DNA of 64,000 nucleotides from Oleisolibacter albus (GTDB lineage Bacteria > Pseudomonadota > Alphaproteobacteria > Azospirillales > Azospirillaceae). The stretch spans positions 238,899-302,898 of the forward strand of contig NZ_QGNJ01000006.1 of the NCBI RefSeq assembly GCF_003336875.1, written 5' to 3'. Below the pieces are notes generated by a model. It was not told where the DNA came from, ran no database searches, and worked only from the letters and a program-made list of their open reading frames with translations. A program made the translations under genes and the position numbers. Shown one piece after another: positions 34,747 to 42,652 of this stretch (the stretch's first letter is position 1; every line of letters starts with the position of its first letter).

Positions 34747-35262
34747 TCAGCGGTCGCCAGATCGCCCCGTCGGCACCTCGCCTGCCCTGTCATCCGTGCG
34801 TACCTGCATCGCACCGCCTGGCAGCAGCGCAACCTCAACCACCTGTGTAGGGGCGGCTGGCCAGGGGCGCGGCCGCGTCAGATAATGCCGGTCCCGACGC
34901 CATACCGTGATCGGCGACCAACCGAACGCCGCCGCCACGGCTTCCCGCCATGCCGGCGGAAACCGGGCATCGGCAATGGCGGCGGCGTTCCCGGAGGAGT
35001 CGACCACCACCCGGCCACGCGGCACGTCCAGATAGTCGACCTCTCGCACTGGAGTCAGACCGCGGGAGCGCAGCCAGTCGGCGCCATGGCGGCGCATAAA
35101 GGCCCAGACGGCGTCATGTCCGGCTTCGGCTGTCCACCAATCACCATAGAGGACGGCCAAGTCCAGGGGCTGGCGGGCAACCAGCAGGGTCGTTGTCGGC
35201 ACGGCGAAGAACAGGCCCACCCCGCCCCTGGCCCGGCCGGCCGCCGTCAGATCGGCCGCCAT
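34747..35262 (-). CDS. Uncharacterised protein, second gene of an orphan pair
   Basis: 171 residues from the ATG that overlaps the upstream stop (TGATG); the longer frame to 35373 is less likely. It looks soluble, with many Trp and Arg residues (YGDWWTAEAGHDAVWAFMRR, FGWSPITVWRRDRHYL). I recognise no domain and see no signal peptide or membrane segment. It is translationally coupled to the preceding gene, so the two probably act together. The pair sits between intergenic repeats and looks like an accessory insertion. Confidence 0.55.
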   Translation of the reverse strand: MAADLTAAGRARGGVGLFFAVPTTTLLVARQPLDLAVLYGDWWTAEAGHDAVWAFMRRHGADWLRSRGLTPVREVDYLDVPRGRVVVDSSGNAAAIADARFPPAWREAVAAAFGWSPITVWRRDRHYLTRPRPWPAAPTQVVEVALLPGGAMQVRTDDRAGEVPTGRSGDR

Positions 35263-36029
35263 CAGTGCGGAGCCGGAGTCCGGACAAAATGCTCCCGCAC
35301 CAGGGCCAGGATATGGGGTCCCGCAGCGTCTGTCATGCCGCGGTAGCGCAGCGTGGCGGGGTGGTAGCACCACAGGACCAGCCGGCCATCGACGACCTTG
35401 TGGAGGGTGCCGGCCGCTTTGTCCGCATGCCAGCCGCCGGCACCGAACAGATCTTCGGCCCGATCGAATTCATCCCCACCCAGGAACAGCAGCGCAGCCG
35501 CGGGGATCAGCGCCAGCTGTCGGCGTAGCAAGTCCAAGCAGAGTCCATGTTGCGCCTGACGGAGCGCGGCATCCGGATTTTTCGCCGAATCCCCCAGCAG
35601 ATACATATTGCCATAGGCGAAGCGGGCAGCCTGGGACGGCCGCAGACAATCGGGGTCGTCCGTCCCCGCGATCAGCGCCTCATCCCCGGCCGCCGGATAG
35701 AGCTGGCGCACAAGGCCCAGGCTGAACTGCCAGAAAGGGCTGCTGCGCCAATGGCCGACAGCATATTCAGCCGCGATCTCGGTATTGAGATCATAACTCG
35801 GCTCCTTGCCCTCAATCCGGTTTGTCCCTGCCGTGGCGATACCGTAGACGGCGAGCCCCTGCCCGCCTTGCAAAAGTGCTTGCCCGGCCACCGGCACGAA
35901 GGGGGAGGCGACGGTGAAACGATCGGCAAGCGCGTGTTCCAGCGCTTGCAAGCGCTGGAAATCCTCTCCCGTCAGCAACGGGGTCATGCCATAGACAGTG
36001 GCGTTGGTCTGGGAATCCAGCAGAGCCAT
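35262..36029 (-). CDS. Uncharacterised protein, first gene of an orphan pair
   Basis: 255 residues from MALLDSQTNATVYG at 36029. Upstream in-frame ATGs at 36101 and 36113 are possible (the latter has AAGGTG at suitable spacing), and the frame remains open further into the GNAT gene region without coding bias. The protein is soluble with VYGIATAGTNRIEG, LARRQLALIPAAALLF-like and LFLGGDEFDRAEDLFG segments; the last recalls, but does not establish, uracil-DNA-glycosylase-like folds. No catalytic motif can be named. Base composition in 35500-36200 is less GC-rich than the surroundings, which supports recent acquisition. Confidence 0.5.
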   Translation of the reverse strand: MALLDSQTNATVYGMTPLLTGEDFQRLQALEHALADRFTVASPFVPVAGQALLQGGQGLAVYGIATAGTNRIEGKEPSYDLNTEIAAEYAVGHWRSSPFWQFSLGLVRQLYPAAGDEALIAGTDDPDCLRPSQAARFAYGNMYLLGDSAKNPDAALRQAQHGLCLDLLRRQLALIPAAALLFLGGDEFDRAEDLFGAGGWHADKAAGTLHKVVDGRLVLWCYHPATLRYRGMTDAAGPHILALVREHFVRTPAPH

Positions 36030-36337
36030 TCCGGTGCGTCCATCGGTGGGTGCCAAGACTGTCCACTGGCAGCGGCATGGATCATGTCGGGATGCCTCCA
36101 TTGGCGACAGCATCGTGGACACCTTGAACAACTCACGCGAGTTTCTCACACCCCGCACTCGCATTTGAAGAAAAATCCGCCCGCTCCCCTTGACCGTCAA
36201 ATGGCGACCGCCTGCGGGTCGTGGGTCCAGGACCGAGGCGTCATATGCCCGGGGTGCCTGGCAGCGCGGGCAGAACGCGGGAGGGAATTCCCGCTGTAGG
36301 CCGGGGTGAACGGAGGCGCGCCCCGGACAGAGGCGCC
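36030..36337. other. Intergenic region upstream of the orphan pair
   Basis: About 300 bases, relatively AT-rich around 36100-36190, that should hold the promoter of the orphan pair and possibly an N-terminal extension of its first gene. It also holds repeat copy 2 (36296-36319), just downstream of the GNAT gene stop. No other gene is seen. Confidence 0.45.
36296..36319 (+). repeat. 24-base intergenic repeat, copy 2
   Basis: Perfect direct copy of 34679-34702. It lies 18 bases beyond the end of the GNAT gene, in the same orientation as copy 1. Confidence 0.8.
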
Positions 36338-36925
36338 TTAGCGGAAATCGTCCTTCAGCATGGCGAACAGCACATGGTCGGCCCATTTGCCGTCGATGCG
36401 CAGATAGGCGCGGGCGTAGCCCTCGCGCTGGAAGCCCACCTTCAGCAGCAGGCCCATGCTGGGCACGTTGGTGGGCAGGCAGGCGGCCTCGACGCGGTGC
36501 AGGCCCAGCTGACCGAAGGCGAAGCCCAGCGTCAGCCGCGCCGCCTCGCTGATGAAGCCGTGGCGGGCATAGGGCTTGCCGACCCAATAGCCCATGGAGG
36601 CCATCTGGGCCACGCCGCGGCGCACATTGGTCAGGCTGATGCCGCCCACCGGCTGTTCACCGACCTGGGCGAAGACCAGGAAGCTGTAGGCTTCGTCCTC
36701 ACGCCACTCCACCGCCTGCCGCCGCACCCGGCGCAGGAAGCTGTCGCGGGTCAGGGCGTCGGGCGGCCAGGTCGGCTCCCACGGGGACAGGAAATCGCGG
36801 CTGCCCTCCCGTACCTCCGCCCAGGCGCGCCAGTCCTTGGGCTGGGCGGGGCGGATGAACACCCGCTCCCCGTCGACGCGCAGCGCCGGCGGGGACAGGA
36901 TGCCTTCGGGGAACAGCCGGATCAC
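36338..36925 (-). CDS. GNAT acetyltransferase, RimJ/RimL type
   Basis: 195 residues, standard for the RimJ/RimL branch. The acetyl-CoA site is suggested by MGYWVGKPYARHGFISEAARLT, where Gln/Arg-x-x-Gly is replaced by the variant ARHGFI. VEAACLPTNVPSMGLLLKVGF is the typical C-terminal motif. It would acetylate protein N-termini or small amines. It is the last gene of the thrC-M16-GNAT series, 14 bases after the peptidase gene, an order common in Alphaproteobacteria. No feature identifies the substrate, so the rimJ name is not assigned. Confidence 0.82.
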   Translation of the reverse strand: MIRLFPEGILSPPALRVDGERVFIRPAQPKDWRAWAEVREGSRDFLSPWEPTWPPDALTRDSFLRRVRRQAVEWREDEAYSFLVFAQVGEQPVGGISLTNVRRGVAQMASMGYWVGKPYARHGFISEAARLTLGFAFGQLGLHRVEAACLPTNVPSMGLLLKVGFQREGYARAYLRIDGKWADHVLFAMLKDDFR

Positions 36926-36939
36926 CGCCGCCTCCCCCC

Positions 36940-38202
36940 TCAGGCCAGCCGCGCCGCGACGCGGTCATAGGCCTCCAGCCCGGCCAGCGGACCCAGGGCC
37001 GTCAGCGTCGGGCGGCTGCCGAAGATGCGGCCGGCCACCCGCTTCACCGCCGCCGCATCCACGGCATCGATGCGGGCGATCACCTCGGATGTGGGGATGA
37101 CGCGGCCATAGACCAGCAACTGGCCGCCCAGCTGCTCGGCCCGGTTGGTGGTGCTTTCCAGGCTCATCAGCTGGCTGGCCTTCAGCTGGGCGCGGGCGCG
37201 GGCCACTTCCTCCTCGCCCAGGGTGGCGGTCAGCTTCGTCACCTCGTCGCAGATCACCGGCACCAGCTCGCCCACCCGCTCCGGCCCCGTGCCGGCATAG
37301 ATGCCGAAGACGCCGCTGTCCGCCAGGGTCCAGGTGAAGCTGTGAACGCCATAGACCAGGCCGCGCTTCTCCCGCACCTCCTGGAACAGGCGCGACGACA
37401 TGCCGCCGCCCAGCAGGGTCGACAGCACCGAGGCCGTGTACAGGTCCGGATCGTGGCTGCCGACCCCATCGAAGCCCAGGATGACATGGGTCTGCTCCAG
37501 GTCCCGCTCCTCGCGGAAGTCGCCGCCGCAGTAGCGGGCCTGCTCGGCCCGTGCCCCGTCGCCGGCCGGCAGATCGGTGAACAGGCGCAGCGCCAGCTCC
37601 ACCAGCTGCTCATGCTCCACATTGCCGGCGGCGGACACCACCATGTTGGCCGGGACATAGCGTCCGGCCACATAGTCGGTCAGGGCCGGACGCGGCAGCG
37701 CCCCCACCACCTCGGCCGTGCCCAGGATGGGCCGGCCCAGCGGCTGGCCGCGGAAGGCGGTGGCCAGGAAATGGTCATAGACGATGTCGTCCGGCGTATC
37801 CTCAGCCTGGCCGATCTCCTGCAGGATGACCTGGCGTTCCTTCTCCAGCTCGCCGGCATCGAACAGGGAATGCTGCACCATGTCCGCCAGCACGCCCAGC
37901 GCCAGCGGCAGGTCCTCCTTCAGGACCTTGGCGTAATAGGTGGTGTGCTCACGGCCGGTATAGGCGTTGAGATGGCCGCCCACATCCTCGATCTCGGCGC
38001 TGATGCGGAAGGCGTCGCGGGTCGGCGTGCCCTTGAACAGCATGTGCTCGACCATGTGGGCCACGCCGTTGGCGGCATCGGGCTCGTGCCGGCTGCCGAC
38101 GCCGATCCAGAGGCCGACGGTGACCGTGGCCACATGGGGCATGGGATCGGTGGCGACGCGCAGGCCGTTGGGCAGGGTGGTGACGCGGATACCGGACTTC
38201 AT
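36940..38202 (-). CDS. M16-family zinc peptidase (processing-peptidase-like)
   Basis: 420 residues, one full M16B subunit. The inverted zinc motif HMVEH is at 49-53 (H49, E52, H53) and the distal glutamate region follows about 75 residues later, so it should be active. The glycine-rich part of the second half is visible near VYGVHSFTWTLADSGVFGIY. Relatives of this size in Alphaproteobacteria resemble the mitochondrial processing peptidase beta subunit. The start overlaps the thrC stop by four bases. It has no signal peptide and should be cytoplasmic; the natural substrate is unknown. Confidence 0.88.
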   Translation of the reverse strand: MKSGIRVTTLPNGLRVATDPMPHVATVTVGLWIGVGSRHEPDAANGVAHMVEHMLFKGTPTRDAFRISAEIEDVGGHLNAYTGREHTTYYAKVLKEDLPLALGVLADMVQHSLFDAGELEKERQVILQEIGQAEDTPDDIVYDHFLATAFRGQPLGRPILGTAEVVGALPRPALTDYVAGRYVPANMVVSAAGNVEHEQLVELALRLFTDLPAGDGARAEQARYCGGDFREERDLEQTHVILGFDGVGSHDPDLYTASVLSTLLGGGMSSRLFQEVREKRGLVYGVHSFTWTLADSGVFGIYAGTGPERVGELVPVICDEVTKLTATLGEEEVARARAQLKASQLMSLESTTNRAEQLGGQLLVYGRVIPTSEVIARIDAVDAAAVKRVAGRIFGSRPTLTALGPLAGLEAYDRVAARLA

Positions 38203-39608
38203 GCCTGGGCTCCGGTGACGCGCGACCGGGTACGGACGAACTCTTTCAACACAGACAGATCATTGGGCAGCACGGACAGGCGCTCCTCGCGCTCGAACAG
38301 GTCGGACAGATGACGCGGCAGGCCGGGGCGCACCCCGGTGGCACGCTCCACCGCGTCGGGGAATTTGGCCGGGTGGGCGCAGGCCAGCGCCACCACGGGA
38401 ATGGACGGGTCCAGGGACGAGGCCCGGGCCGCATGCACGGCGACGGCGGTATGCGGATCAAGCATGTAGCCCGATTCCGCCCAGGTGGAAGTCATGGTGG
38501 CCAGCGTCTCCTCCTCGCCGCAGCGCCGGCCCTCGAACAGGGCCAGCGCCCGCCGCAGCTGACCCTGGCTGACGGCAAAGCGGCCCTGGGCACGGAACTC
38601 GTCCATGCTGGCGGCCACGGCGGCACCGTCCCGGTCCATCAGGTCGAACAGCAGCCGCTCGAAATTGCTGGAGATCTGGATATCCATGCTGGGGCTGATG
38701 GTGGGCACCACCCCGGCCGCCTGCATGGTGCCGCTGGCGAAGAAGCGGGCCAGGATATCGTTGCTGTTGGTCCCGACGATCAGCCGGGCCACCGGCACGC
38801 CCATGGCGCGGGCGGCATAGGCCGCATAGACATTGCCGAAATTGCCGGTGGGCACGGCGAAGGCCACCTCCCGGTCCGGGGCCCCCAGCGCCACGGCCGC
38901 GGCCACGTAATAGACGATCTGGGCCATGATCCGGGCCCAGTTGATGGAGTTCACTGCCGACAGCCGCAGCGCATCGCGGTAGGGCTGGTCGTTGAACAGG
39001 GCCTTCACCGCGTCCTGGCAGTCGTCGAAGGTACCCTGCAGCGCCACATTGTGCACATTGGGCGACAGCACCGTCGTCATCTGCCGGCGCTGCACCGGGC
39101 TGGTGCGGCCCTGGGGATGCAGGATGACGATGTCCACCCGCTCCCGGTCGCGGCAGGCTTCGATGGCGGCGGAACCGGTATCGCCCGACGTGGCTCCCAC
39201 CACCGTCACCCGCTGGTCGCGCCGGCTCAGCACATGGTCGAACAGCCGGCCCAGCAGTTGCAGCGCCACATCCTTGAAGGCCAGTGTCGGCCCGTGGAAC
39301 AGCTCGCACACCCACAGGCGCTGGTCCAGCTGCACCAGCGGCGTCACGGCGCGGTGGGCGAAGCCGGCATAGGCGTCCCGCACCAGGGCGCGGAACCGGT
39401 CCTCGGCGATGGTGCCGCCCAGGAAGGGCAGCATGACCCGCACCGCCACCTCGTCATAGGGCAGGCCGCGCATGGCCCGCAGCGCATCGGGGCCGAAATG
39501 CGGCCAGGCCGCCGGAACATACAGGCCGCCATCGCGGGCCAGTCCCGTCAGCAGCACATCATCGAAGGCAAGATCGGGGGCCTGTCCCCGCGTGCTGACG
39601 TACCTCAC
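38199..39608 (-). CDS. thrC: Threonine synthase
   Basis: 469 residues with a GTG start (VRYVSTRGQAPDLAF) preceded by AGGAGG; the longer open frame adds 71 codons without homology. This is the PLP enzyme converting O-phosphohomoserine to threonine. The PLP lysine lies in GPTLAFKDVALQLLG, and the phosphate-binding SGDTGSA and GNFGNVYAAY loops are intact. The length and N-terminus match the class I (longer, bacterial/fungal) type. It heads the thrC-M16-GNAT operon, followed through an ATGA overlap. No other threonine gene is in the window. Confidence 0.93.
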   Translation of the reverse strand: MRYVSTRGQAPDLAFDDVLLTGLARDGGLYVPAAWPHFGPDALRAMRGLPYDEVAVRVMLPFLGGTIAEDRFRALVRDAYAGFAHRAVTPLVQLDQRLWVCELFHGPTLAFKDVALQLLGRLFDHVLSRRDQRVTVVGATSGDTGSAAIEACRDRERVDIVILHPQGRTSPVQRRQMTTVLSPNVHNVALQGTFDDCQDAVKALFNDQPYRDALRLSAVNSINWARIMAQIVYYVAAAVALGAPDREVAFAVPTGNFGNVYAAYAARAMGVPVARLIVGTNSNDILARFFASGTMQAAGVVPTISPSMDIQISSNFERLLFDLMDRDGAAVAASMDEFRAQGRFAVSQGQLRRALALFEGRRCGEEETLATMTSTWAESGYMLDPHTAVAVHAARASSLDPSIPVVALACAHPAKFPDAVERATGVRPGLPRHLSDLFEREERLSVLPNDLSVLKEFVRTRSRVTGAQA

Positions 39609-39877
39609 CCGCTCCTCCTGGGCAATCCCGCGCCGGGCCTGCGGCCGGTACCCTAGCGAGCCGGCACCGGCTCGCGCAAGCGCCCCGGCCCGCTTGGCAG
39701 GCCCCGCTGCGGACAAGTCTCCCATGTGGCGCCTCCCCGTGACAGCGCGGCATCCCCGCCACCCGATCTGCGTCCGAAGCGGGCCGAGACCATATCGTCC
39801 CAGGAAAGCGCAACATTCCACCGGGCCATGCGCAATGATAGGATGGCACCCGCCGGAGTGAGCGAGCGGACGGTCCG

Positions 39878-40426
39878 ATGCACGCGCTGATGCTGGGCAG
39901 CCTTTTTGCAGCGGCGGCCTACCTCTTCACCCTGCTGGTCGGGAAGCTGGTGCAGTCCTCGGTCGAGGGCCGGCCGGAGATCCGGCGGGCACAGGCCATG
40001 ATGCCCGTGCTGGCGCGGCTGGAAGGACGGTTCGAGCTGCGGGTCAGCGAACGCCGCTCGACGCTGGCCGCGCGCCAGGGCGAGCTGGGCGAGGAACGAC
40101 GACAGCGCTTCACCCTGGAGAAGATGCTGGCCGATGCCCGGCGCGAGGCCGAGGCGCCGTTGCGCCTGGTCGGCAGCGCGGCGGACGGGCCGCACCGTTT
40201 CCGCGCCTGGCTGATCAACCGGCAGGTCCAACATGCCCTGGCGGAGAACAAGCGCCATCCCTCCCTGGACGGCGAATGGGCCCAGCCGCAGCCGGTGGAA
40301 GCCTGGGCCAACAATCTCCAAGACGCCCGGCAGGCCATCCAGCGGCTCTACCCGCCGCCCCTGGGCTTCACCCTGCTGACCATCCGGCTGGAACAGGCGG
40401 ATGACGCCCTGCCGGGGGAGGGCTGA
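39878..40426 (+). CDS. Uncharacterised membrane-anchored coiled-coil protein
   Basis: 182 residues: an N-terminal hydrophobic helix (about 3-25), then a charged coiled coil (about 35-110) and a small C-terminal domain with WAQPQPVEAWANNLQDARQ. I recognise no family. It is divergent from thrC, with 269 bases between starts, and coupled to the next gene by a TGATG overlap. The next protein has the same architecture, so they may form a complex at the inner membrane. Confidence 0.6.
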   Translation: MHALMLGSLFAAAAYLFTLLVGKLVQSSVEGRPEIRRAQAMMPVLARLEGRFELRVSERRSTLAARQGELGEERRQRFTLEKMLADARREAEAPLRLVGSAADGPHRFRAWLINRQVQHALAENKRHPSLDGEWAQPQPVEAWANNLQDARQAIQRLYPPPLGFTLLTIRLEQADDALPGEG

Positions 40427-40959
40427 TGCCGTCGACCCTGGCCATCGCGCTGCTCTCGGTCGTGGCCGCGGCCGCCCTGGCCGCGGACGGATCGCTGCGC
40501 CGCGTGCGCCGGGCCCAGGCGCGTTACCGCACCCTGACCCTGAAGCAGAAGGCCCATCTGGAGCGACTGCGCCGTCTGGCCCGGGACTCGCTGCTGCTGC
40601 TGCGGGAACAGCGGGAGGTGGAACAATCCCTGCGCGACCTGCGCCGCGACATCCGGGATCTCCAGGCCGAGATGCGTTCGGTCATGCGGCGCGAAAACCG
40701 GCTGGTGGTGCTGGACGAGCGCTGTATTCCCGGCGATCAGCCCTGGGCTGTCAGCATCCAGGCGCCGGACCAGCCCGGCGCGCCATGGGACGGGGTACGC
40801 CAGTTCCGCGTCTGGGGCCTGGACGCCGAGGCCGCCCAGGCCCGGGCCCTGCGACGCTATCCGACGGCGGAAGGCTTCACCATCCTCAGCACCACGCCGC
40901 TGACGGCCGCCCAGGCCAGCCCCGCGCCCGACCCTGCCCCCATCCGCGCCGCCGGCTGA
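40426..40959 (+). CDS. Uncharacterised membrane-anchored coiled-coil protein
   Basis: 177 residues: an N-terminal hydrophobic segment (about 4-20), then a long coiled coil (about 25-90, many Arg, Gln, Glu and Leu) and a compact C-terminal domain of about 80 residues. The start overlaps the preceding stop. The general layout (TM, coiled coil, small domain) resembles that of the partner gene. No function can be given. Confidence 0.6.
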   Translation: MPSTLAIALLSVVAAAALAADGSLRRVRRAQARYRTLTLKQKAHLERLRRLARDSLLLLREQREVEQSLRDLRRDIRDLQAEMRSVMRRENRLVVLDERCIPGDQPWAVSIQAPDQPGAPWDGVRQFRVWGLDAEAAQARALRRYPTAEGFTILSTTPLTAAQASPAPDPAPIRAAG

Positions 40960-40966
40960 CACGGGA

Positions 40967-41638
40967 TCAGCATCTCCCCGCCGCATCCCGGAGCGAGAGT
41001 TCCAGCCCGTCATGCAGCGGCAGCATGGTCGAGACATAGCCGTTGGCCGGATTGCGCACATGGGCCAGATAGGGGGCCATCTTCTCCGGCAGAAGGGTCA
41101 GATTGTCGGCCACCACCAGGGCACCGGGGGACAAGGCCGGCTCCAGTTGCCGCAGCAGCGACAGGTACAGGGTCTTCCACCCGTCCAGCCACAGCAGGTC
41201 GATGCCGTCGATCCCGGCCAATGTCTCCCGCGCGTCGCCCTGGCGCACCTCCACCAGATGCTCGAGTCCGGCCTCGGCCAGATGGCGGCGGGCCGCCGCC
41301 ACCTTGCCGGGTTCCATCTCGCCGCTGATCAGCCACCCGCTGCCATTGTCACGCAGGGCGGCCGCGATATGCAGGGCCGCCAGCCCGAAGGAGGTGCCGA
41401 ACTCCACCACCAGGGTGGGACGGCGCAGCCGCACCAGCTGATACAGCAGGCGCCCCACCTCCGGCGCAACGGCCAGGAAGGCCTTATCCAGCGCGGGGGC
41501 CAGCACGGCATCATCGGTAATCCCGCGCTGGCGGGCATCAGCAATGATCGCGGGCATAATGGCGCCATCGCGGGCGGCAGCGGCGGCATAGAGGCGCTCC
41601 AGCAGCGCGCGGAAGCGGGGCATATGCAGGGTGGACAT
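40967..41638 (-). CDS. Class I SAM-dependent O-methyltransferase
   Basis: 223 residues from the ATG at 41638; the larger open frame continues into the divergent LysR gene. The SAM-binding motif is VVEFGTSFGLAALHIAAAL, followed by ISGEMEPGKVAAARRHL and IDLLWLDGWKTLYL. This matches the catechol/caffeoyl-CoA-type O-methyltransferase family (family 3). The DGWK element has the acidic metal-binding residue expected. It is divergent from a LysR gene, with 81 bases between starts. Regulation by that LysR protein is the usual interpretation. The substrate is unknown. Confidence 0.8.
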   Translation of the reverse strand: MSTLHMPRFRALLERLYAAAAARDGAIMPAIIADARQRGITDDAVLAPALDKAFLAVAPEVGRLLYQLVRLRRPTLVVEFGTSFGLAALHIAAALRDNGSGWLISGEMEPGKVAAARRHLAEAGLEHLVEVRQGDARETLAGIDGIDLLWLDGWKTLYLSLLRQLEPALSPGALVVADNLTLLPEKMAPYLAHVRNPANGYVSTMLPLHDGLELSLRDAAGRC

Positions 41639-41719
41639 GGGGGAAACTCCGTTGTCTTGACGCGCCCCATCCTCCCGCCTAGCCTCGATTGCGGAAATTG
41701 AGATGATCGGTATCTTTGT

Positions 41720-42652
41720 TTGCGTAATCTGCAACTGATCGACCTCGGCCTGCTGACCGCCCTCGACCTGCTGATCGAGACGGAGAGCGTGACCATGGCC
41801 GCCGAACGGCTGGGCCGCAGCGTGCCGGCCATGAGCCGGACCCTGGCCAGGCTGCGTCTGGCTATCGGCGATCCGCTGCTGGTCCGGGCCGGCCGCGGGC
41901 TGGTGGCAACGCCGCGCGCCCTGGCCCTGAAGCCACGGGTGGCCGCCCTGGTGGCCGAGGCCCGCGCTGTGCTGACGCCGGACAGCTTCAGCCCGGCCCG
42001 GCTCGACCGGCGTTTCACCCTGCGGGCGAGCGAGGATCTGGCGGCGGTGCTGGCTCCCCCCCTGCTGGAGCGCATCGCAGCCCAGGCCCCCGGTGTCCGC
42101 CTGTGCCTGCTGCCCGAAGGCGAGGAGCAGAGCGACGCGCTGCGCGACGGCCGCATCGATCTGGACATCGGCGCCCGCGGAGACGATTGGGCTCCGGAAA
42201 TCGTGACCCGGACCGTGCTGCACCTGCCACTGGTCGGATTTGCCCGCCCGGGGCATCCCCGGCTGCCCGCGCTGACGCAGATGGAGGTGTTCGCTGCCGC
42301 CGGCCATGTGGCAGCCACGCGGCGCGGCGTGGCCGAGGGTCCCATCGATAGGGCCCTGGCCGCCCACGGGCTGGCCCGTCAGGTGCTGCTGACCGTCCCC
42401 AGCGCCACGGCGGCCCTGGCCGTGGTCGCCCGTTCCGATCTGGTGACTGCCGCCCCGGCCCTGTTGGCAACGCAGCTGTCCCTGGACGTGGCCGCCTTTC
42501 CCCTGCCCGTCCCGACCCCGCCCATGACCCTGGCCATCAGCTGGCATCCCCGGGTCAGCGCCGACCCGGCCCACAGCTGGCTGCGCGGCGAGGTCGCCGC
42601 GGCACTGGCCGATCTGGCCGCATCGGCAAGCGGTCAGTCTGCGCCAAGATAG
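41720..42652 (+). CDS. LysR-family transcriptional regulator
   Basis: 310 residues with a TTG start at 41720, since no ATG or GTG is available before the helix-turn-helix. The DNA-binding domain is clear: LTALDLLIETESVTMAAERL followed by SVPAMSRTLARLRLAIGDPLL. The effector domain fills the rest. GATTGCG at 41687-41693 and CGTAATC at 41723-41729 are inverted copies with one mismatch, a possible autoregulatory operator covering the start. It is divergent from the O-methyltransferase gene and its 3' end overlaps the convergent M32 gene by 19 bases. Confidence 0.78.
   Translation: MRNLQLIDLGLLTALDLLIETESVTMAAERLGRSVPAMSRTLARLRLAIGDPLLVRAGRGLVATPRALALKPRVAALVAEARAVLTPDSFSPARLDRRFTLRASEDLAAVLAPPLLERIAAQAPGVRLCLLPEGEEQSDALRDGRIDLDIGARGDDWAPEIVTRTVLHLPLVGFARPGHPRLPALTQMEVFAAAGHVAATRRGVAEGPIDRALAAHGLARQVLLTVPSATAALAVVARSDLVTAAPALLATQLSLDVAAFPLPVPTPPMTLAISWHPRVSADPAHSWLRGEVAAALADLAASASGQSAPR

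Noticed and set aside
34679..36319. The 24-base direct repeats as attachment sites or transposon ends
   Set aside because: No integrase, transposase or terminal inverted repeat lies between them, and the motif looks like a dispersed intergenic element.
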